From positions 1 through 64,000 of the forward strand of contig DFGE01000022.1 of assembly GCA_002371675.1 (NCBI GenBank): 64,000 bases of DNA. The letters run 5' to 3'. The notes below the pieces were generated by a model. The model ran no database searches and was not told the origin of the DNA. It saw nothing but the letters and a program-made list of their open reading frames with translations. Both the position numbers and the translations under genes were made by a program. Positions 42,732-50,619 of this stretch are shown piece by piece (within the stretch, counting starts at the first letter, position 1; each line of letters starts with the position of its first letter). Source of the stretch: Clostridiales bacterium UBA3758. GTDB taxonomy: Bacteria > Bacillota > Clostridia > Oscillospirales > Oscillospiraceae.

Positions 42732-43250
42732 TTACCCCTCCAACGAATACGATTTGCGGGCAAGGGTAGCCTCGTTCGCTGTCGGCTCGCAAATCAGCAC
42801 CTCAACGTCAGAGCGCCCATTCAGCGCGAAGCGATAGGTGACGGTGATTTCCTCCCCGTTCCTGACCTCTTTTATCAGGTCGGCATCGGCACCGTTGATA
42901 TCGGAGCAGTCTTCCAATTCCACATCTTCCTGGAACGCCTTTACAACAAAACTGCACAGGGCATAGTAAGGATCTGCCTGATCGTTTTTATATACGGCCT
43001 CAATCACGAGGTATTCGCGGCCGTCATCCCCTTCTGTGATTGAGCAGTCGCGCAGCTCCAGGGACATATCATCAAATTCGGCTATCTCTGTGAGAGCTTC
43101 TTCCACGGGCGGCTCGGTTGCTTCGGCTACTATGCCCTCACCCGTGGCCGGTGTTTCTTCCGGCTCTTGACCCGCTGGCGAAGAATCGGAACAGCCAACT
43201 AAAAATACCAAGATCAGGGCAACAAACAGCACAACAGCAGCTTTTTTCAT
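42732..43250 (-). CDS. Prophage lipoprotein, DUF5067/DUF4352-like
   Basis: 172-residue lipoprotein. Signal peptide 1-19 with lipobox LVGC and lipidated Cys20. An acidic linker is followed by a beta-rich domain (DDMSLELRDCSITEG, LVIEAVYKND, VTYRFALNGRSDVEV) similar to immunoglobulin-like DUF4352/DUF5067 domains. It lies between repressor and integrase and is expressed leftward, so it should be made in lysogens. Similar phage lipoproteins act in superinfection exclusion (for example Ltp of TP-J34); that role is inference. Confidence 0.75.
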   Translation of the reverse strand: MKKAAVVLFVALILVFLVGCSDSSPAGQEPEETPATGEGIVAEATEPPVEEALTEIAEFDDMSLELRDCSITEGDDGREYLVIEAVYKNDQADPYYALCSFVVKAFQEDVELEDCSDINGADADLIKEVRNGEEITVTYRFALNGRSDVEVLICEPTANEATLARKSYSLEG

Positions 43251-43376
43251 TGTATTCCCTCCCCGCCGTGTCGAATCCCGGCGAAAGTGATATTCTCCCG
43301 ATTGTTACATTTTTGTAATTATTGTGGTATATTAGGGTCACCGTCGACGGCAGAATCATTGAAAGGAGTTCTAACC

Positions 43377-43508
43377 ATGACCGAGGAAGAGGCCAGGGCC
43401 ATTGTAGCCATGCTTACCACAGAGGAAAAGATTCTGCTCAACGAGATGCTAAAAGACCTTGAACAAAAGCGTCAACCTTCATTATCTCCTCAGGCGTCAA
43501 AGACATGA
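43377..43508 (+). CDS. 43-residue phage protein
   Basis: Starts MTEEEARAIVAMLTTEEK after a GAAAGGAG site eight bases upstream. It is helical and charged. Its 3' end runs antisense into the 3' end of the repressor gene. Small proteins of this type often sit beside the repressor in Clostridia prophages; function unknown. Confidence 0.6.
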   Translation: MTEEEARAIVAMLTTEEKILLNEMLKDLEQKRQPSLSPQASKT

Positions 43509-43803
43509 GCCGCTTAATAAGTTCTCTATCAAGCCCGTCACCGCTTTCGGTGGTGGGCTTTTCTTCTGCCGAAATGATCTTTGCATTGCTGTATTTTGGA
43601 ACATCAAGGCCACAAAGCCAGGCGGGATTTACGCCGAGGTTAAGCGCAATAAGCTGGATGGCCATCTTCGATGGTTCGCGCTGCCCGGAAAGATACATGG
43701 ATATGCTCGACTTTGGGCAGCCAAGTTTCAGGGAAAGGTCGATAATCGACATATCCCCCATTGCCTCACGGAAACGGTCTTTATCGAAAACATGATCAGA
43801 CAT
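43438..43803 (-). CDS. XRE-family prophage repressor
   Basis: 121-residue DNA-binding protein. The helix-turn-helix (about 19-60) contains IDLSLKLGCPKSSISMYLSGQREPS in two overlapping pieces. The C-terminal tail (about 75-121) is short, without a LexA-like peptidase, so induction would not be by RecA-driven self-cleavage. Start at MSDHVFDKDRF behind GAGGAGGG. It faces the Cro-like gene across the switch region containing the palindromes described separately. Confidence 0.88.
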   Translation of the reverse strand: MSDHVFDKDRFREAMGDMSIIDLSLKLGCPKSSISMYLSGQREPSKMAIQLIALNLGVNPAWLCGLDVPKYSNAKIISAEEKPTTESGDGLDRELIKRLMSLTPEEIMKVDAFVQGLLASR

Positions 43804-43828
43804 GCCTTTTCCCTCCTCGAATACATTG

Positions 43829-43888
43829 ATTATATTAAAACACAATGTGAACAAAAAATCAACCATTTTGTTCGTTTTGTGATTGACA
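43829..43888 (-). promoter_or_regulatory. Lysogeny promoter region
   Basis: TATAAT on the minus strand at 43829-43834 with a poor -35 upstream. A GTGAAC half-site of the operator palindrome lies at 43847-43852 between them, suggesting autoregulation. Confidence 0.5.
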
Positions 43889-43911
43889 TTGAAAAAATCG
43901 TGTGCTAATAT
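43883..43911 (+). promoter_or_regulatory. Early lytic promoter
   Basis: TTGACA, 17 bases, TAATAT, pointing into the Cro-like gene. Transcription should start near 43918, just before the operator palindrome at 43924-43940. Confidence 0.85.
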
Positions 43912-43923
43912 AGCCACGAGAAT

Positions 43924-43940
43924 TGTTCACGGAGTGAACA
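43924..43940. promoter_or_regulatory. Operator palindrome O1
   Basis: TGTTCACggaGTGAACA, a perfect 7-base dyad with a 3-base centre, overlapping the start region of the early transcript. Confidence 0.75.
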
Positions 43941-43958
43941 TCAAGGAGGTGACGTCCA

Positions 43959-44171
43959 ATGGAACTGACGCTTCGCGGAATTATTCTGTCTAAATATCAC
44001 TCCATCTCTGATTTTGCTATTGATATTGGCTGGCCACGTGGCAAGGCTTCACGCATTGCAAACGGCACCCAGCAGCCGAGCAAGGGCGACATGGAGCAGA
44101 TGATCCGTGTTCTTGAAATCAAGAAAAACGCCGTAGCGCCTGTTTTTTTTGGCTCAATGTTCACGGAGTGA
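43959..44171 (+). CDS. Cro-like helix-turn-helix protein
   Basis: 70-residue protein, first gene of the early operon. The helix-turn-helix is visible in SISDFAIDIGWPRGKASRIANG with SKGDMEQM after it. AAGGAGGTG precedes the ATG. It lies opposite the repressor, the usual Cro position. Its stop codon falls inside the second operator palindrome. Confidence 0.8.
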   Translation: MELTLRGIILSKYHSISDFAIDIGWPRGKASRIANGTQQPSKGDMEQMIRVLEIKKNAVAPVFFGSMFTE

Positions 44172-44173
44172 AC
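44158..44173. promoter_or_regulatory. Operator palindrome O2
   Basis: TGTTCACggaGTGAAC, identical to O1 over 16 bases and overlapping the end of the Cro-like gene. It may loop with O1 or block elongation. Confidence 0.7.
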
Positions 44174-44193
44174 CTTAGAGGGAGGTGTGAAAG

Positions 44194-44292
44194 ATGTATG
44201 TCAACCCGTTCTGGTTCGGCTTTGTCCTCGGCGCTGTCGCCTGTACCGTCGTGATCTTTGGCATTGCCATGATTGCGAACAGGAAGCGGTGA
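44194..44292 (+). CDS. 32-residue membrane peptide
   Basis: Starts MYVNPFWFGFVLGAVAC and ends ANRKR. It is a single hydrophobic helix with a basic tail. GGGAGGTG lies eight bases upstream. Four bases separate it from the next gene. Function unknown. Confidence 0.65.
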   Translation: MYVNPFWFGFVLGAVACTVVIFGIAMIANRKR

Positions 44293-44295
44293 GCC

Positions 44296-44466
44296 ATGGA
44301 AGGACTGGAAACCGTGAGAATTGATCCCGCCCTCGTTCCTGACTGTGATTATGACAGAGCTTGCGCCGCGCTATATCAGAGCATCACTCAAGCGCTGGCC
44401 GATCCCAAACTCCGCCAGGAATACGAGGATTGGAAAAAGAAAAACGCGGCCTGTGCCGCGGTCTGA
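44296..44466 (+). CDS. 56-residue phage protein
   Basis: Unrecognised small helical protein starting MEGLETVRIDPALVP and ending AACAAV, in the early operon between two genes with good spacing. The ribosome-binding site is weak (GGAAGCGG). Confidence 0.6.
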   Translation: MEGLETVRIDPALVPDCDYDRACAALYQSITQALADPKLRQEYEDWKKKNAACAAV

Positions 44467-44480
44467 TTGGAGGTGAAGTC

Positions 44481-44840
44481 ATGGACAAGGAAAGCATTCT
44501 GCGAATGGCAGCGGGTGCAATCGAGGAGCGCGTCGACTATGAGGTCTCTCGCGTGATCGACAACATCGTCGACGTCAACACGAATCCCACGGCCAAGCGC
44601 AAGATCACCATCACGCTCGAGTTTACCCCGGACAGCCAGCGTCAGCACATCAGTCTCAGCGCCTCGGCGAAGGCCACGCTTGCCCCGGCCCAGCCGGTCA
44701 ACACCGCCATGTGCATAACCAGCGACGGCAACGGCGAAATGGTTGTTGCCGAGATGGTCCCGCACATACCCGGCCAGCTCGACATGGAGGGCAACGAGCA
44801 GCCACAGCCGAAGATTCTGAAACTGGTCGCCCAAAACTAA
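44481..44840 (+). CDS. Phage protein of the so-called replication terminator group
   Basis: 119 residues. A helical N-terminal part (MDKESILRMAAGAIEERV) and the segment KRKITITLEFTP followed by ATLAPAQPVNTAM resemble a common phage family labelled replication terminator protein by others. I know of no proven function. GGAGGTG precedes the ATG. Confidence 0.6.
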   Translation: MDKESILRMAAGAIEERVDYEVSRVIDNIVDVNTNPTAKRKITITLEFTPDSQRQHISLSASAKATLAPAQPVNTAMCITSDGNGEMVVAEMVPHIPGQLDMEGNEQPQPKILKLVAQN

Positions 44841-44857
44841 AAAAGGAGGATAAACCC

Positions 44858-45586
44858 ATGATTGAAAAAGCCCTGCGCTATCTCGTCGGCCTCAAAGAAA
44901 ACAAGACCTATGAGATCGACGGGAAAACCTACTCCGACCACAAGTTGGAGCAGATCACCGGCCTGTATCACTACCCCGCGACCGTCCACGTCGAGAGCCT
45001 GGACGCCATCGTGAAGCTGATTCGGGCCGAGTACACCGGCAAAAACCCCGATGCTCACAAGCCGCCTCTGTTCGTAAGGGTCGAAGGCCCCACATCAGTT
45101 GAGGTGTTCACCCGTCTGGATGATATCGCCTGCCGTTCCACGCCCTATGAGGCTGTGTGCCGCGACGTCAACTTCAAGGAAGGATGGCGCGGCCAGCAAG
45201 AGGCGATTATCGAGCTCCGCAGCCGGTTCATTCCCACGGACGATTCCGCTTATCTGCTGGGCCTGATCTCCCGCATCAACAATGAAGAAGGCGTCCAGAG
45301 CACCGACAACGGTGTGAGCCAAACCGTGACCGCCAAGAAGGGGGTTTCCCTGATGGCCACCGAACAGGTCAAGCCCAGGCTCTCCCTGCAGCCGTTCCGC
45401 ACCTTCCGCGAGGTAGCCCAGCCCGAGAGCGAGTTCATTCTTCGCCTGGACGAAGATGGGCGCGTCGGTCTGTTCGAAGCAGACGGCGGTATCTGGAAGA
45501 TCGAGGCCAAGATCAACATTGCCGCCTATCTCAGTTCTGCCCTCGCCAGCGAGGTCGAAAGCGGCGTGGTTGTCGTGATGATCTGA
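44858..45586 (+). CDS. DUF2303-like phage protein
   Basis: 242 residues. The layout fits the DUF2303 family found near phage recombination genes: an early YPATVHVESLDAIVKLI stretch, a middle RFIPTDDSAYLLGLISRI, and a C-terminal RLSLQPFRTFREVAQPESEFILRL divided around this point. Function unknown. AAAGGAGG precedes the ATG. Confidence 0.65.
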   Translation: MIEKALRYLVGLKENKTYEIDGKTYSDHKLEQITGLYHYPATVHVESLDAIVKLIRAEYTGKNPDAHKPPLFVRVEGPTSVEVFTRLDDIACRSTPYEAVCRDVNFKEGWRGQQEAIIELRSRFIPTDDSAYLLGLISRINNEEGVQSTDNGVSQTVTAKKGVSLMATEQVKPRLSLQPFRTFREVAQPESEFILRLDEDGRVGLFEADGGIWKIEAKINIAAYLSSALASEVESGVVVVMI

Positions 45587-45596
45587 GGTCTGCGCC

Positions 45597-46220
45597 ATGA
45601 GTACCGAAAGGAAAATGGAAAACACCCCTGCTGCAACAGGGGTGTCTTCCGAAAGATCATGCGCTGTCGTTGATACCGACGCCATGATTCTACCATCCGA
45701 TGTGCCGGATGTCAACGAGGATTGTTTCCGGCTCCCTGATCTGCTGCGGCGCACCGGCGTTCAGGCGAAAGAGGCCGCTGCCGTCATTCAGCAGAGGTTT
45801 CCGAAGTTCACGCGCCAGATCTTCAGTCAGTGCAGCTCCCCGGAGAAATACGGGTGCATCGTTCATCCTGGCGTGATCCGCATTCTCCGGGACGCATACG
45901 GGATCGGCCCCGCCGACGATGCGCCGGTCTTTCCCAAACTGCCGGACAGCGAGAAGCCACCCACGCAATGCGAGACGGTCCTGAAACATATCCGCGTCTT
46001 TGGCTCCATCACGGCTCTGGAAGCTCAAAGGGCCTATGGGATCATGCGGCTCGCCTCCCGGATCTCCGATCTTCGGAGGCTCGGCTATTCGTTCCGCGTG
46101 GTCACCGAGACCGGCAAAAACCGCTACGGCGAGAGCACCAACTACGCCCGGTATTTTCTTCCCGAGGCCGGAGGAATTGCAGCCCGGCCCGAGCCTATCA
46201 ACATTGAGAAAGGATTGTGA
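45597..46220 (+). CDS. Helix-turn-helix (HTH_39-like) phage protein
   Basis: 207 residues. The C-terminal half has a winged-helix domain with the recurring phage pattern CETVLKHIRVFGSITALEA and IMRLASRISDLRRLGY. The N-terminal 110 residues are unrecognised. It is probably DNA-binding. The ATG lies 10 bases after the preceding gene. Confidence 0.65.
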   Translation: MSTERKMENTPAATGVSSERSCAVVDTDAMILPSDVPDVNEDCFRLPDLLRRTGVQAKEAAAVIQQRFPKFTRQIFSQCSSPEKYGCIVHPGVIRILRDAYGIGPADDAPVFPKLPDSEKPPTQCETVLKHIRVFGSITALEAQRAYGIMRLASRISDLRRLGYSFRVVTETGKNRYGESTNYARYFLPEAGGIAARPEPINIEKGL

Positions 46221-46224
46221 ATCA

Positions 46225-46716
46225 ATGAACATCTATGAGATCGACAAAGCCATCGAGGAGCTGATCGCCTCATCCATCGACCCGGAAACCGGGGAGCTGA
46301 TGATCGAGGACGCGGCCCTCGATGAATTGCAGATGGAACGCACGGCCAAGGTTGAAAACCTGGCCCTGTACATCAAGAACAGCGCCGCCCTCGCCGCCGG
46401 TATCCGTCAGGAGGAGGCGGCCCTCGCGGATCGCCGCCGGGCAATCGAGCGCAAGGTTGACCGTTTGAAGCGGTATCTGGACTACGCTCTCGGCGGCCAG
46501 AAGTTCACGACCGAGAAAGTCGCCTGCACCTTCCGAAAGAGCGAAAGCGTGGAGATCGCCCCCGAGTTCATCGAGTGGGCCGCCGCCAATGACGCCTCCC
46601 TGCTTCGCATGAAGGAGCCGGAAGCCGACAAGGCCGCCATCAAGAAACTGCTGAAAGACGGCGCGGAGATCCCCTATGCCGCGCTGGTCACGAAGCAGAG
46701 CATCACCATCAAGTGA
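46225..46716 (+). CDS. Siphovirus Gp157-like protein
   Basis: 163 residues. The N-terminal helix pair (MNIYEIDKAIEELI), a long coiled coil (about 55-100, RRRAIERKVDRLKRYL), and the late segment FRKSESVEI followed by EPEADKAAIKKLLKDG match the Gp157 family, which accompanies single-strand annealing proteins and is linked by others to phage-resistance phenotypes. Confidence 0.8.
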   Translation: MNIYEIDKAIEELIASSIDPETGELMIEDAALDELQMERTAKVENLALYIKNSAALAAGIRQEEAALADRRRAIERKVDRLKRYLDYALGGQKFTTEKVACTFRKSESVEIAPEFIEWAAANDASLLRMKEPEADKAAIKKLLKDGAEIPYAALVTKQSITIK

Positions 46717-46727
46717 GGAGGGCCGGT

Positions 46728-47375
46728 ATGGATAATCCGAATATGGCCTTGTATGAGCGCCTCCGCTCCGTGCCGGAAGAGGCAAAGAAGCCCATCACAG
46801 CAGGCCGCCTTAAAGGCTTTACCGATATTAACCCCATGTGGCGGATCAAGGTACTCACCGAGGCTTTCGGCCCATGCGGGATCGGCTGGTGGTACAAGAT
46901 CACGGACAAGCATCTCGAGGGCAACGGTCAGGAAATCCGGGCCTTTGTGGATATCGAACTCTACTACCGCTGGAACGGCGAGGTCTCTCAGCCTGTCCCC
47001 GGTACGGGCGGCGCTTCTTTCCTCACCATGGAGAAAAACGGGGCCTACACCAGCGACGAATGCTACAAGATGGCCCTCACCGATGCGATCTCGGTAGCTG
47101 CAAAGGCGCTCGGCGTCGCCGCTGATGTGTTCTATGCCAAAGACCGCGATAAATACACGCAACGAGAGGATGATCCCCCGCGCCCGCAGGGTCAGCAGCA
47201 GCCTCCGCAGCAGCGGCAGCCCGCCCAGCGCCCCGCTCCGCAGCAGAACCCTCCCGAGGAAGGATTTGTTCCCACCTGTGCCGATTGCGGCGTGAAGATC
47301 GATGATCGTGTTCACGATTATTCCGTCAGGCGCTTCGGTCGCCCCCTCTGCCGTGATTGCCAGAAGAAGGCATGA
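46728..47375 (+). CDS. Single-strand annealing protein (Rad52-superfamily, Sak3/DUF1071-like)
   Basis: 215 residues. FGPCGIGWWYKITDK, FVDIELYYRWNG and KMALTDAISVAAKALG are the strand and helix patterns of Rad52-like phage annealases. A Pro/Gln-rich linker (about 152-182) leads to a C-terminal zinc ribbon (CADCGV and CRDC). It would anneal phage single strands during recombination. ATG 46728 is behind GAGGAGGG; a GTG five codons earlier overlaps the previous stop. Confidence 0.75.
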   Translation: MDNPNMALYERLRSVPEEAKKPITAGRLKGFTDINPMWRIKVLTEAFGPCGIGWWYKITDKHLEGNGQEIRAFVDIELYYRWNGEVSQPVPGTGGASFLTMEKNGAYTSDECYKMALTDAISVAAKALGVAADVFYAKDRDKYTQREDDPPRPQGQQQPPQQRQPAQRPAPQQNPPEEGFVPTCADCGVKIDDRVHDYSVRRFGRPLCRDCQKKA

Positions 47376-47887
47376 AGGGCCGCCTGATAGATTTCTCCTT
47401 CGGTTTTAACCGCAAGCAGCGCGTCACCATTGAGCTTGACACCGACTTCCGTGAGGGCTTTGACGCCCTCAAGGGAGCCGATGTCGAGGTCAGCATCAAG
47501 AAGTGGCGAGCCCGCCGCTCCCTCGATGCAAACGCCTATTTCCATGTCCTTGTGAACGCTATCGCAGAGGCCAGGGGCATAGGCGATGAAGAAGTGAAGC
47601 GGGAGCTGGTGCTGGAATACGGCGTCGTGGCCCGCGACGATGACGGGAACAAACTCGGCAGCATGCTCCCTGCCGGGGTGGACGCCTCCCTCTACTACAA
47701 GTATGCGAAATGGTACAAGAGCATGGAGGTCAACGGGAAAGAGGTTGACTGCTACCTGTTCTATAAGCCCACGCACGAGATGGACACGAAGGAGATGGCC
47801 CGGCTGATCGACGGGACAATAGAGGTCGCCAAGGATCTCAACATCGAAACCGATACCCCGGAGCAGAAAGCGAGGTTTTACCAGTGA
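47372..47887 (+). CDS. NinB-like recombination protein (putative)
   Basis: 171 residues. The segment VSIKKWRARRSLDANAYFHVL resembles the core of NinB/YbcN-type phage recombination proteins. The rest is unrecognised. It overlaps the annealase gene by 4 bases and precedes the zinc-finger protein and SSB, a recombination context. Confidence 0.55.
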   Translation: MKGRLIDFSFGFNRKQRVTIELDTDFREGFDALKGADVEVSIKKWRARRSLDANAYFHVLVNAIAEARGIGDEEVKRELVLEYGVVARDDDGNKLGSMLPAGVDASLYYKYAKWYKSMEVNGKEVDCYLFYKPTHEMDTKEMARLIDGTIEVAKDLNIETDTPEQKARFYQ

Positions 47888-48261
47888 AAAAGGTCTTTTG
47901 CGATTACTGCGGACGCCGGGCCGAATACGTGGACAGCAAGGTGGTCTACGGCAAGAGCTACGGCATGATCTACCTCTGCCGTAACTGCATGGCCTATGTC
48001 GGCGTGCATAAGGGAACAGACAAGCCACTGGGCCGCCTGGCGAATGCGGAGCTGCGCCATTGGAAAATGCAGGCCCACGCCGCCTTTGATCCCCTCTGGC
48101 AACATGGCCCCTACAAGGGGCGCAGAAACGGGGCTTATGCGTGGCTCGCCTCGCAGATGGGCCTCCCGGTAGAAAAAACGCACATCGGCATGTTCGATGT
48201 GCAGCAATGCAAGCGGGTCATTCAGATCTGCAAAGAAAGGAGTTTTAACTATGGAAAATAA
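47884..48261 (+). CDS. Zinc-finger phage protein (DUF3268-like)
   Basis: 125 residues. The N-terminal zinc ribbon has CDYCG and LCRNC. VGVHKGTDKPLGRLAN and AYAWLASQMG match DUF3268, a phage family of unknown function. It overlaps the previous gene by 4 bases. Confidence 0.75.
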   Translation: MKKVFCDYCGRRAEYVDSKVVYGKSYGMIYLCRNCMAYVGVHKGTDKPLGRLANAELRHWKMQAHAAFDPLWQHGPYKGRRNGAYAWLASQMGLPVEKTHIGMFDVQQCKRVIQICKERSFNYGK

Positions 48262-48436
48262 CAACGCCCCCACCATCGAGATCACCGTCGCCGAGTACAC
48301 CGAACTCGTCAGAGCGAAACTCGGTATCGACATGATCGGCAGCTCTCTCGGCAAGTATGGCCCTGACGATAGCGTTGTAAAGGCCGTCTGCAAGCCCTTT
48401 GGCTATGAGTACAAGGAGGACGGCGACGATGCTTAA
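48251..48436 (+). CDS. 61-residue phage protein
   Basis: Starts MENNNAPTIEITVAEYTELV. A beta-helix phage pattern with AGGAG seven bases upstream inside the preceding gene. It overlaps both neighbours. Function unknown. Confidence 0.65.
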   Translation: MENNNAPTIEITVAEYTELVRAKLGIDMIGSSLGKYGPDDSVVKAVCKPFGYEYKEDGDDA

Positions 48437-48935
48437 CCACATCGTGATCATGGGCCGTCTGACCCGCGACCCGGAACTCCGCTACACGCAGAGCAATACG
48501 CCGGTCGCCAGTTTTACGCTCGCCGTCGACCGCGACTATTCGCCCCAGGGCGGCGAGCGCGAGACGGATTTCATTGATTGCGTAGCCTGGCGCGGCACCG
48601 CCGAGTTCGCGGACAAATATTTCTTCAAGGGCCAGATGGCCGTCGTATCCGGCAGGCTGCAGAGCCGCAAGTGGCAGGATCGGGACAACAACAGCCGCAC
48701 GAGCTGGGAGATCAATGTTTCCAACCTGTACTTCGGCGAAAAGAAAGAAAGCAGCCGTGGCAGTTATTCCAGCGACAGCTATAGTCAGCCCGCTCCGCCT
48801 CCTGCACAGCAGTACAGCAGAGGCCCCGGCAATTATGGCAATCCGAATGTCGAGCCACCGAGCAACGACGGCTTCCCGCCGCAGCAGCAGACTTTCAGAG
48901 ACCTCGACGATGATGACGGCGAGCTGCCGTTCTAA
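48429..48935 (+). CDS. ssb: Single-stranded DNA-binding protein
   Basis: 168 residues. The OB fold (about 1-105) has MLNHIVIMGRLTRDPELRY, SFTLAVDRD and DFIDCVAWRGTAEFADKYF. A disordered Tyr/Gln/Pro-rich tail ends DDDDGELPF, the acidic tip that recruits replication and repair partners. Start at the internal ATG overlapping the previous gene by 8 bases. Confidence 0.95.
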   Translation: MLNHIVIMGRLTRDPELRYTQSNTPVASFTLAVDRDYSPQGGERETDFIDCVAWRGTAEFADKYFFKGQMAVVSGRLQSRKWQDRDNNSRTSWEINVSNLYFGEKKESSRGSYSSDSYSQPAPPPAQQYSRGPGNYGNPNVEPPSNDGFPPQQQTFRDLDDDDGELPF

Positions 48936-48947
48936 GGAGTGACCGCA

Positions 48948-49691
48948 ATGGCGCGTGAATACTTCTGCGCCTATCACAGTCTTCTGGAAAGCCTAACGCC
49001 TTACGGTGACGCAGAGGTCGGGCGTCTTTTCCGCGCATGTCTGCAATATAGCATGACCGGCGAAGACCCTGACCTTCGCGGGAACGAAAGGTTTATATGG
49101 CCTACCTTGAAGCAAGGGATAGACCGGGACAAAAGTTCATACGAGGCCACATGTTTAAAAAACAGGGAAAACGGCTCCAAAGGCGGCAGACCTCCGAAAA
49201 ACCGAGAAAACCCACCGGTTTTTGAAGAAACCAAAAAAAGCCAAGAAGAAGGAGAAGGAGAAGAAGAAGGAAAAGAAGATTTTTCTCCTGATCCCGTACC
49301 CGCGGAAGGACGCGCGGGCGCGTGCGACCCGAATCTCGGAAAGGTTATGTCGTTCTTCATGGATCGTGTCAATCCCTCGCCCTCGCCCATCGCAATCGGG
49401 GATATTCAGTTTTTCCTGTATCAGGCAAACCTCGATGCTGACGTTATGATCCACGCCATGCAGATCGCCATCGACGAGCGGAAAAACTCATGGTCATACA
49501 TCAAGGCTATTCTGCAGCGGTACGCCAACACTGGCCTTAATACCATGAACGCTGTGCTCAATGACGAACAGCAGCGAGCCGCCGCCCGCGCATCCGGTGG
49601 CAGGCAAGCAAAGCCGCCGAGATCTTCAAAGGGGCAGGACGCCGTTTCTGATCTGCTCGCCCTGCACAGTCGGTACAAGGAGGAATCATGA
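48948..49691 (+). CDS. DnaD-like replication initiation protein (putative)
   Basis: 247 residues. The N-terminal part (AREYFCAYHSLLESLTPYGDAEVGRL in two pieces) is like DUF6291 phage proteins. A highly acidic Lys/Glu repeat (EEGEGEEEGKED) is encoded by an A/G-only tract near 49245-49280. The C-terminal part (NSWSYIKAILQRY) is the signature of DnaD/DnaB_2 domains used by phage replisome organisers. GGAGTG precedes the ATG. Confidence 0.7.
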   Translation: MAREYFCAYHSLLESLTPYGDAEVGRLFRACLQYSMTGEDPDLRGNERFIWPTLKQGIDRDKSSYEATCLKNRENGSKGGRPPKNRENPPVFEETKKSQEEGEGEEEGKEDFSPDPVPAEGRAGACDPNLGKVMSFFMDRVNPSPSPIAIGDIQFFLYQANLDADVMIHAMQIAIDERKNSWSYIKAILQRYANTGLNTMNAVLNDEQQRAAARASGGRQAKPPRSSKGQDAVSDLLALHSRYKEES

Positions 49692-50227
49692 CTAAACTTG
49701 AGATTGCCGAGATCTTCGCGGTATGGGCGCTCAACGGCAACTGGGCTGCCTCCGAACTGTTCCAGGGCGACCAGCAGATGAAAGATCTCCGGATCAGCCT
49801 TTATGCGGAGCAGCTCTCCGATATCGACTACTGGCAAGGGCTTCTCGGAGCGTCCCACTCTCTCAAAACGAGACGCTTTCCGCCTAATATTGCCGAGTTC
49901 TCAGAGGATATCAAGACAGCGGTCGAAAAAACGGAATCCGAAATCAGCTACGCATATCTTGCCGCACGAAATGCTGTTCGGATTGCAGAAGACCTCGGAC
50001 TTGACGTGCAGGAAGCAATCGAAAGGCTCCCACAGCGAACGAAAACCGTTATACGGGTTATGGGCGGTCTGGACGCTTTCGCCCCAAAAGATAGCCGTGT
50101 TTTCAACATGGACGGCTTCGAAACCACATACCGTTCTCTTTTGAGGAAGAGGAACGCACTCACAGGAGAAAAATACACGGAACTCCCTGCCGAGCATAAG
50201 GCTCTGCCGGGATCAAAGAAAGGATAA
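49688..50227 (+). CDS. Putative helicase-loader-position phage protein
   Basis: 179 residues, not recognised. The N-terminal half is helical (TKLEIAEIFAVWAL, DIDYWQGLLGASHSLKTRRFPPNIAEF in parts), similar in style to phage lambda P / loader-associated proteins. It overlaps the DnaD-like gene by 4 bases. Function by position only. Confidence 0.55.
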   Translation: MTKLEIAEIFAVWALNGNWAASELFQGDQQMKDLRISLYAEQLSDIDYWQGLLGASHSLKTRRFPPNIAEFSEDIKTAVEKTESEISYAYLAARNAVRIAEDLGLDVQEAIERLPQRTKTVIRVMGGLDAFAPKDSRVFNMDGFETTYRSLLRKRNALTGEKYTELPAEHKALPGSKKG

Positions 50228-50231
50228 GAAC

Positions 50232-50594
50232 ATGAACAAAACCAAATCCACCTTCGTGACCATCATCATTGCCGTCATGCTGGCCATCATCACGGCTGGT
50301 CTGTACAAGCTGTTTCTTCCCGGCTTCATTGCCATCACCGGCACTCTCGCCGCCTACGGCTTCTTTCACAGCGCGTCCGATTTCAACCGCTGGCTTCGCA
50401 AGGAGCCGCCCCTTACCGTCGCGGAGCTGCCGGGCGGAAGGCCCGAGACGTTTTACGACTGGGAAAAGGACGCGGAGATTGCCCCCGTAAACCTGGCGCA
50501 GGCTGATCCGCTGCCGAAGCAGACCGCCGAGGAAATCAATCAGGCCGTTACCGAGATCATTGAGGAAATGAAAAACTCTCCCGCTGGCGCATGA
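50232..50594 (+). CDS. Phage membrane protein
   Basis: 120 residues with a hydrophobic region at about 8-45 that can form two helices, then an acidic soluble tail. A weak ribosome-binding site AAAGGA precedes the ATG. Unrecognised. Confidence 0.65.
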   Translation: MNKTKSTFVTIIIAVMLAIITAGLYKLFLPGFIAITGTLAAYGFFHSASDFNRWLRKEPPLTVAELPGGRPETFYDWEKDAEIAPVNLAQADPLPKQTAEEINQAVTEIIEEMKNSPAGA

Positions 50595-50619
50595 GCGCAG
50601 CGGCAAAGGAAGTGGAACT

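Noticed and set aside
49220..49290. A/G-only tract as a regulatory or triplex element
   Set aside because: It encodes an in-frame Glu/Lys/Gly linker of the DnaD-like protein, so coding composition explains it.
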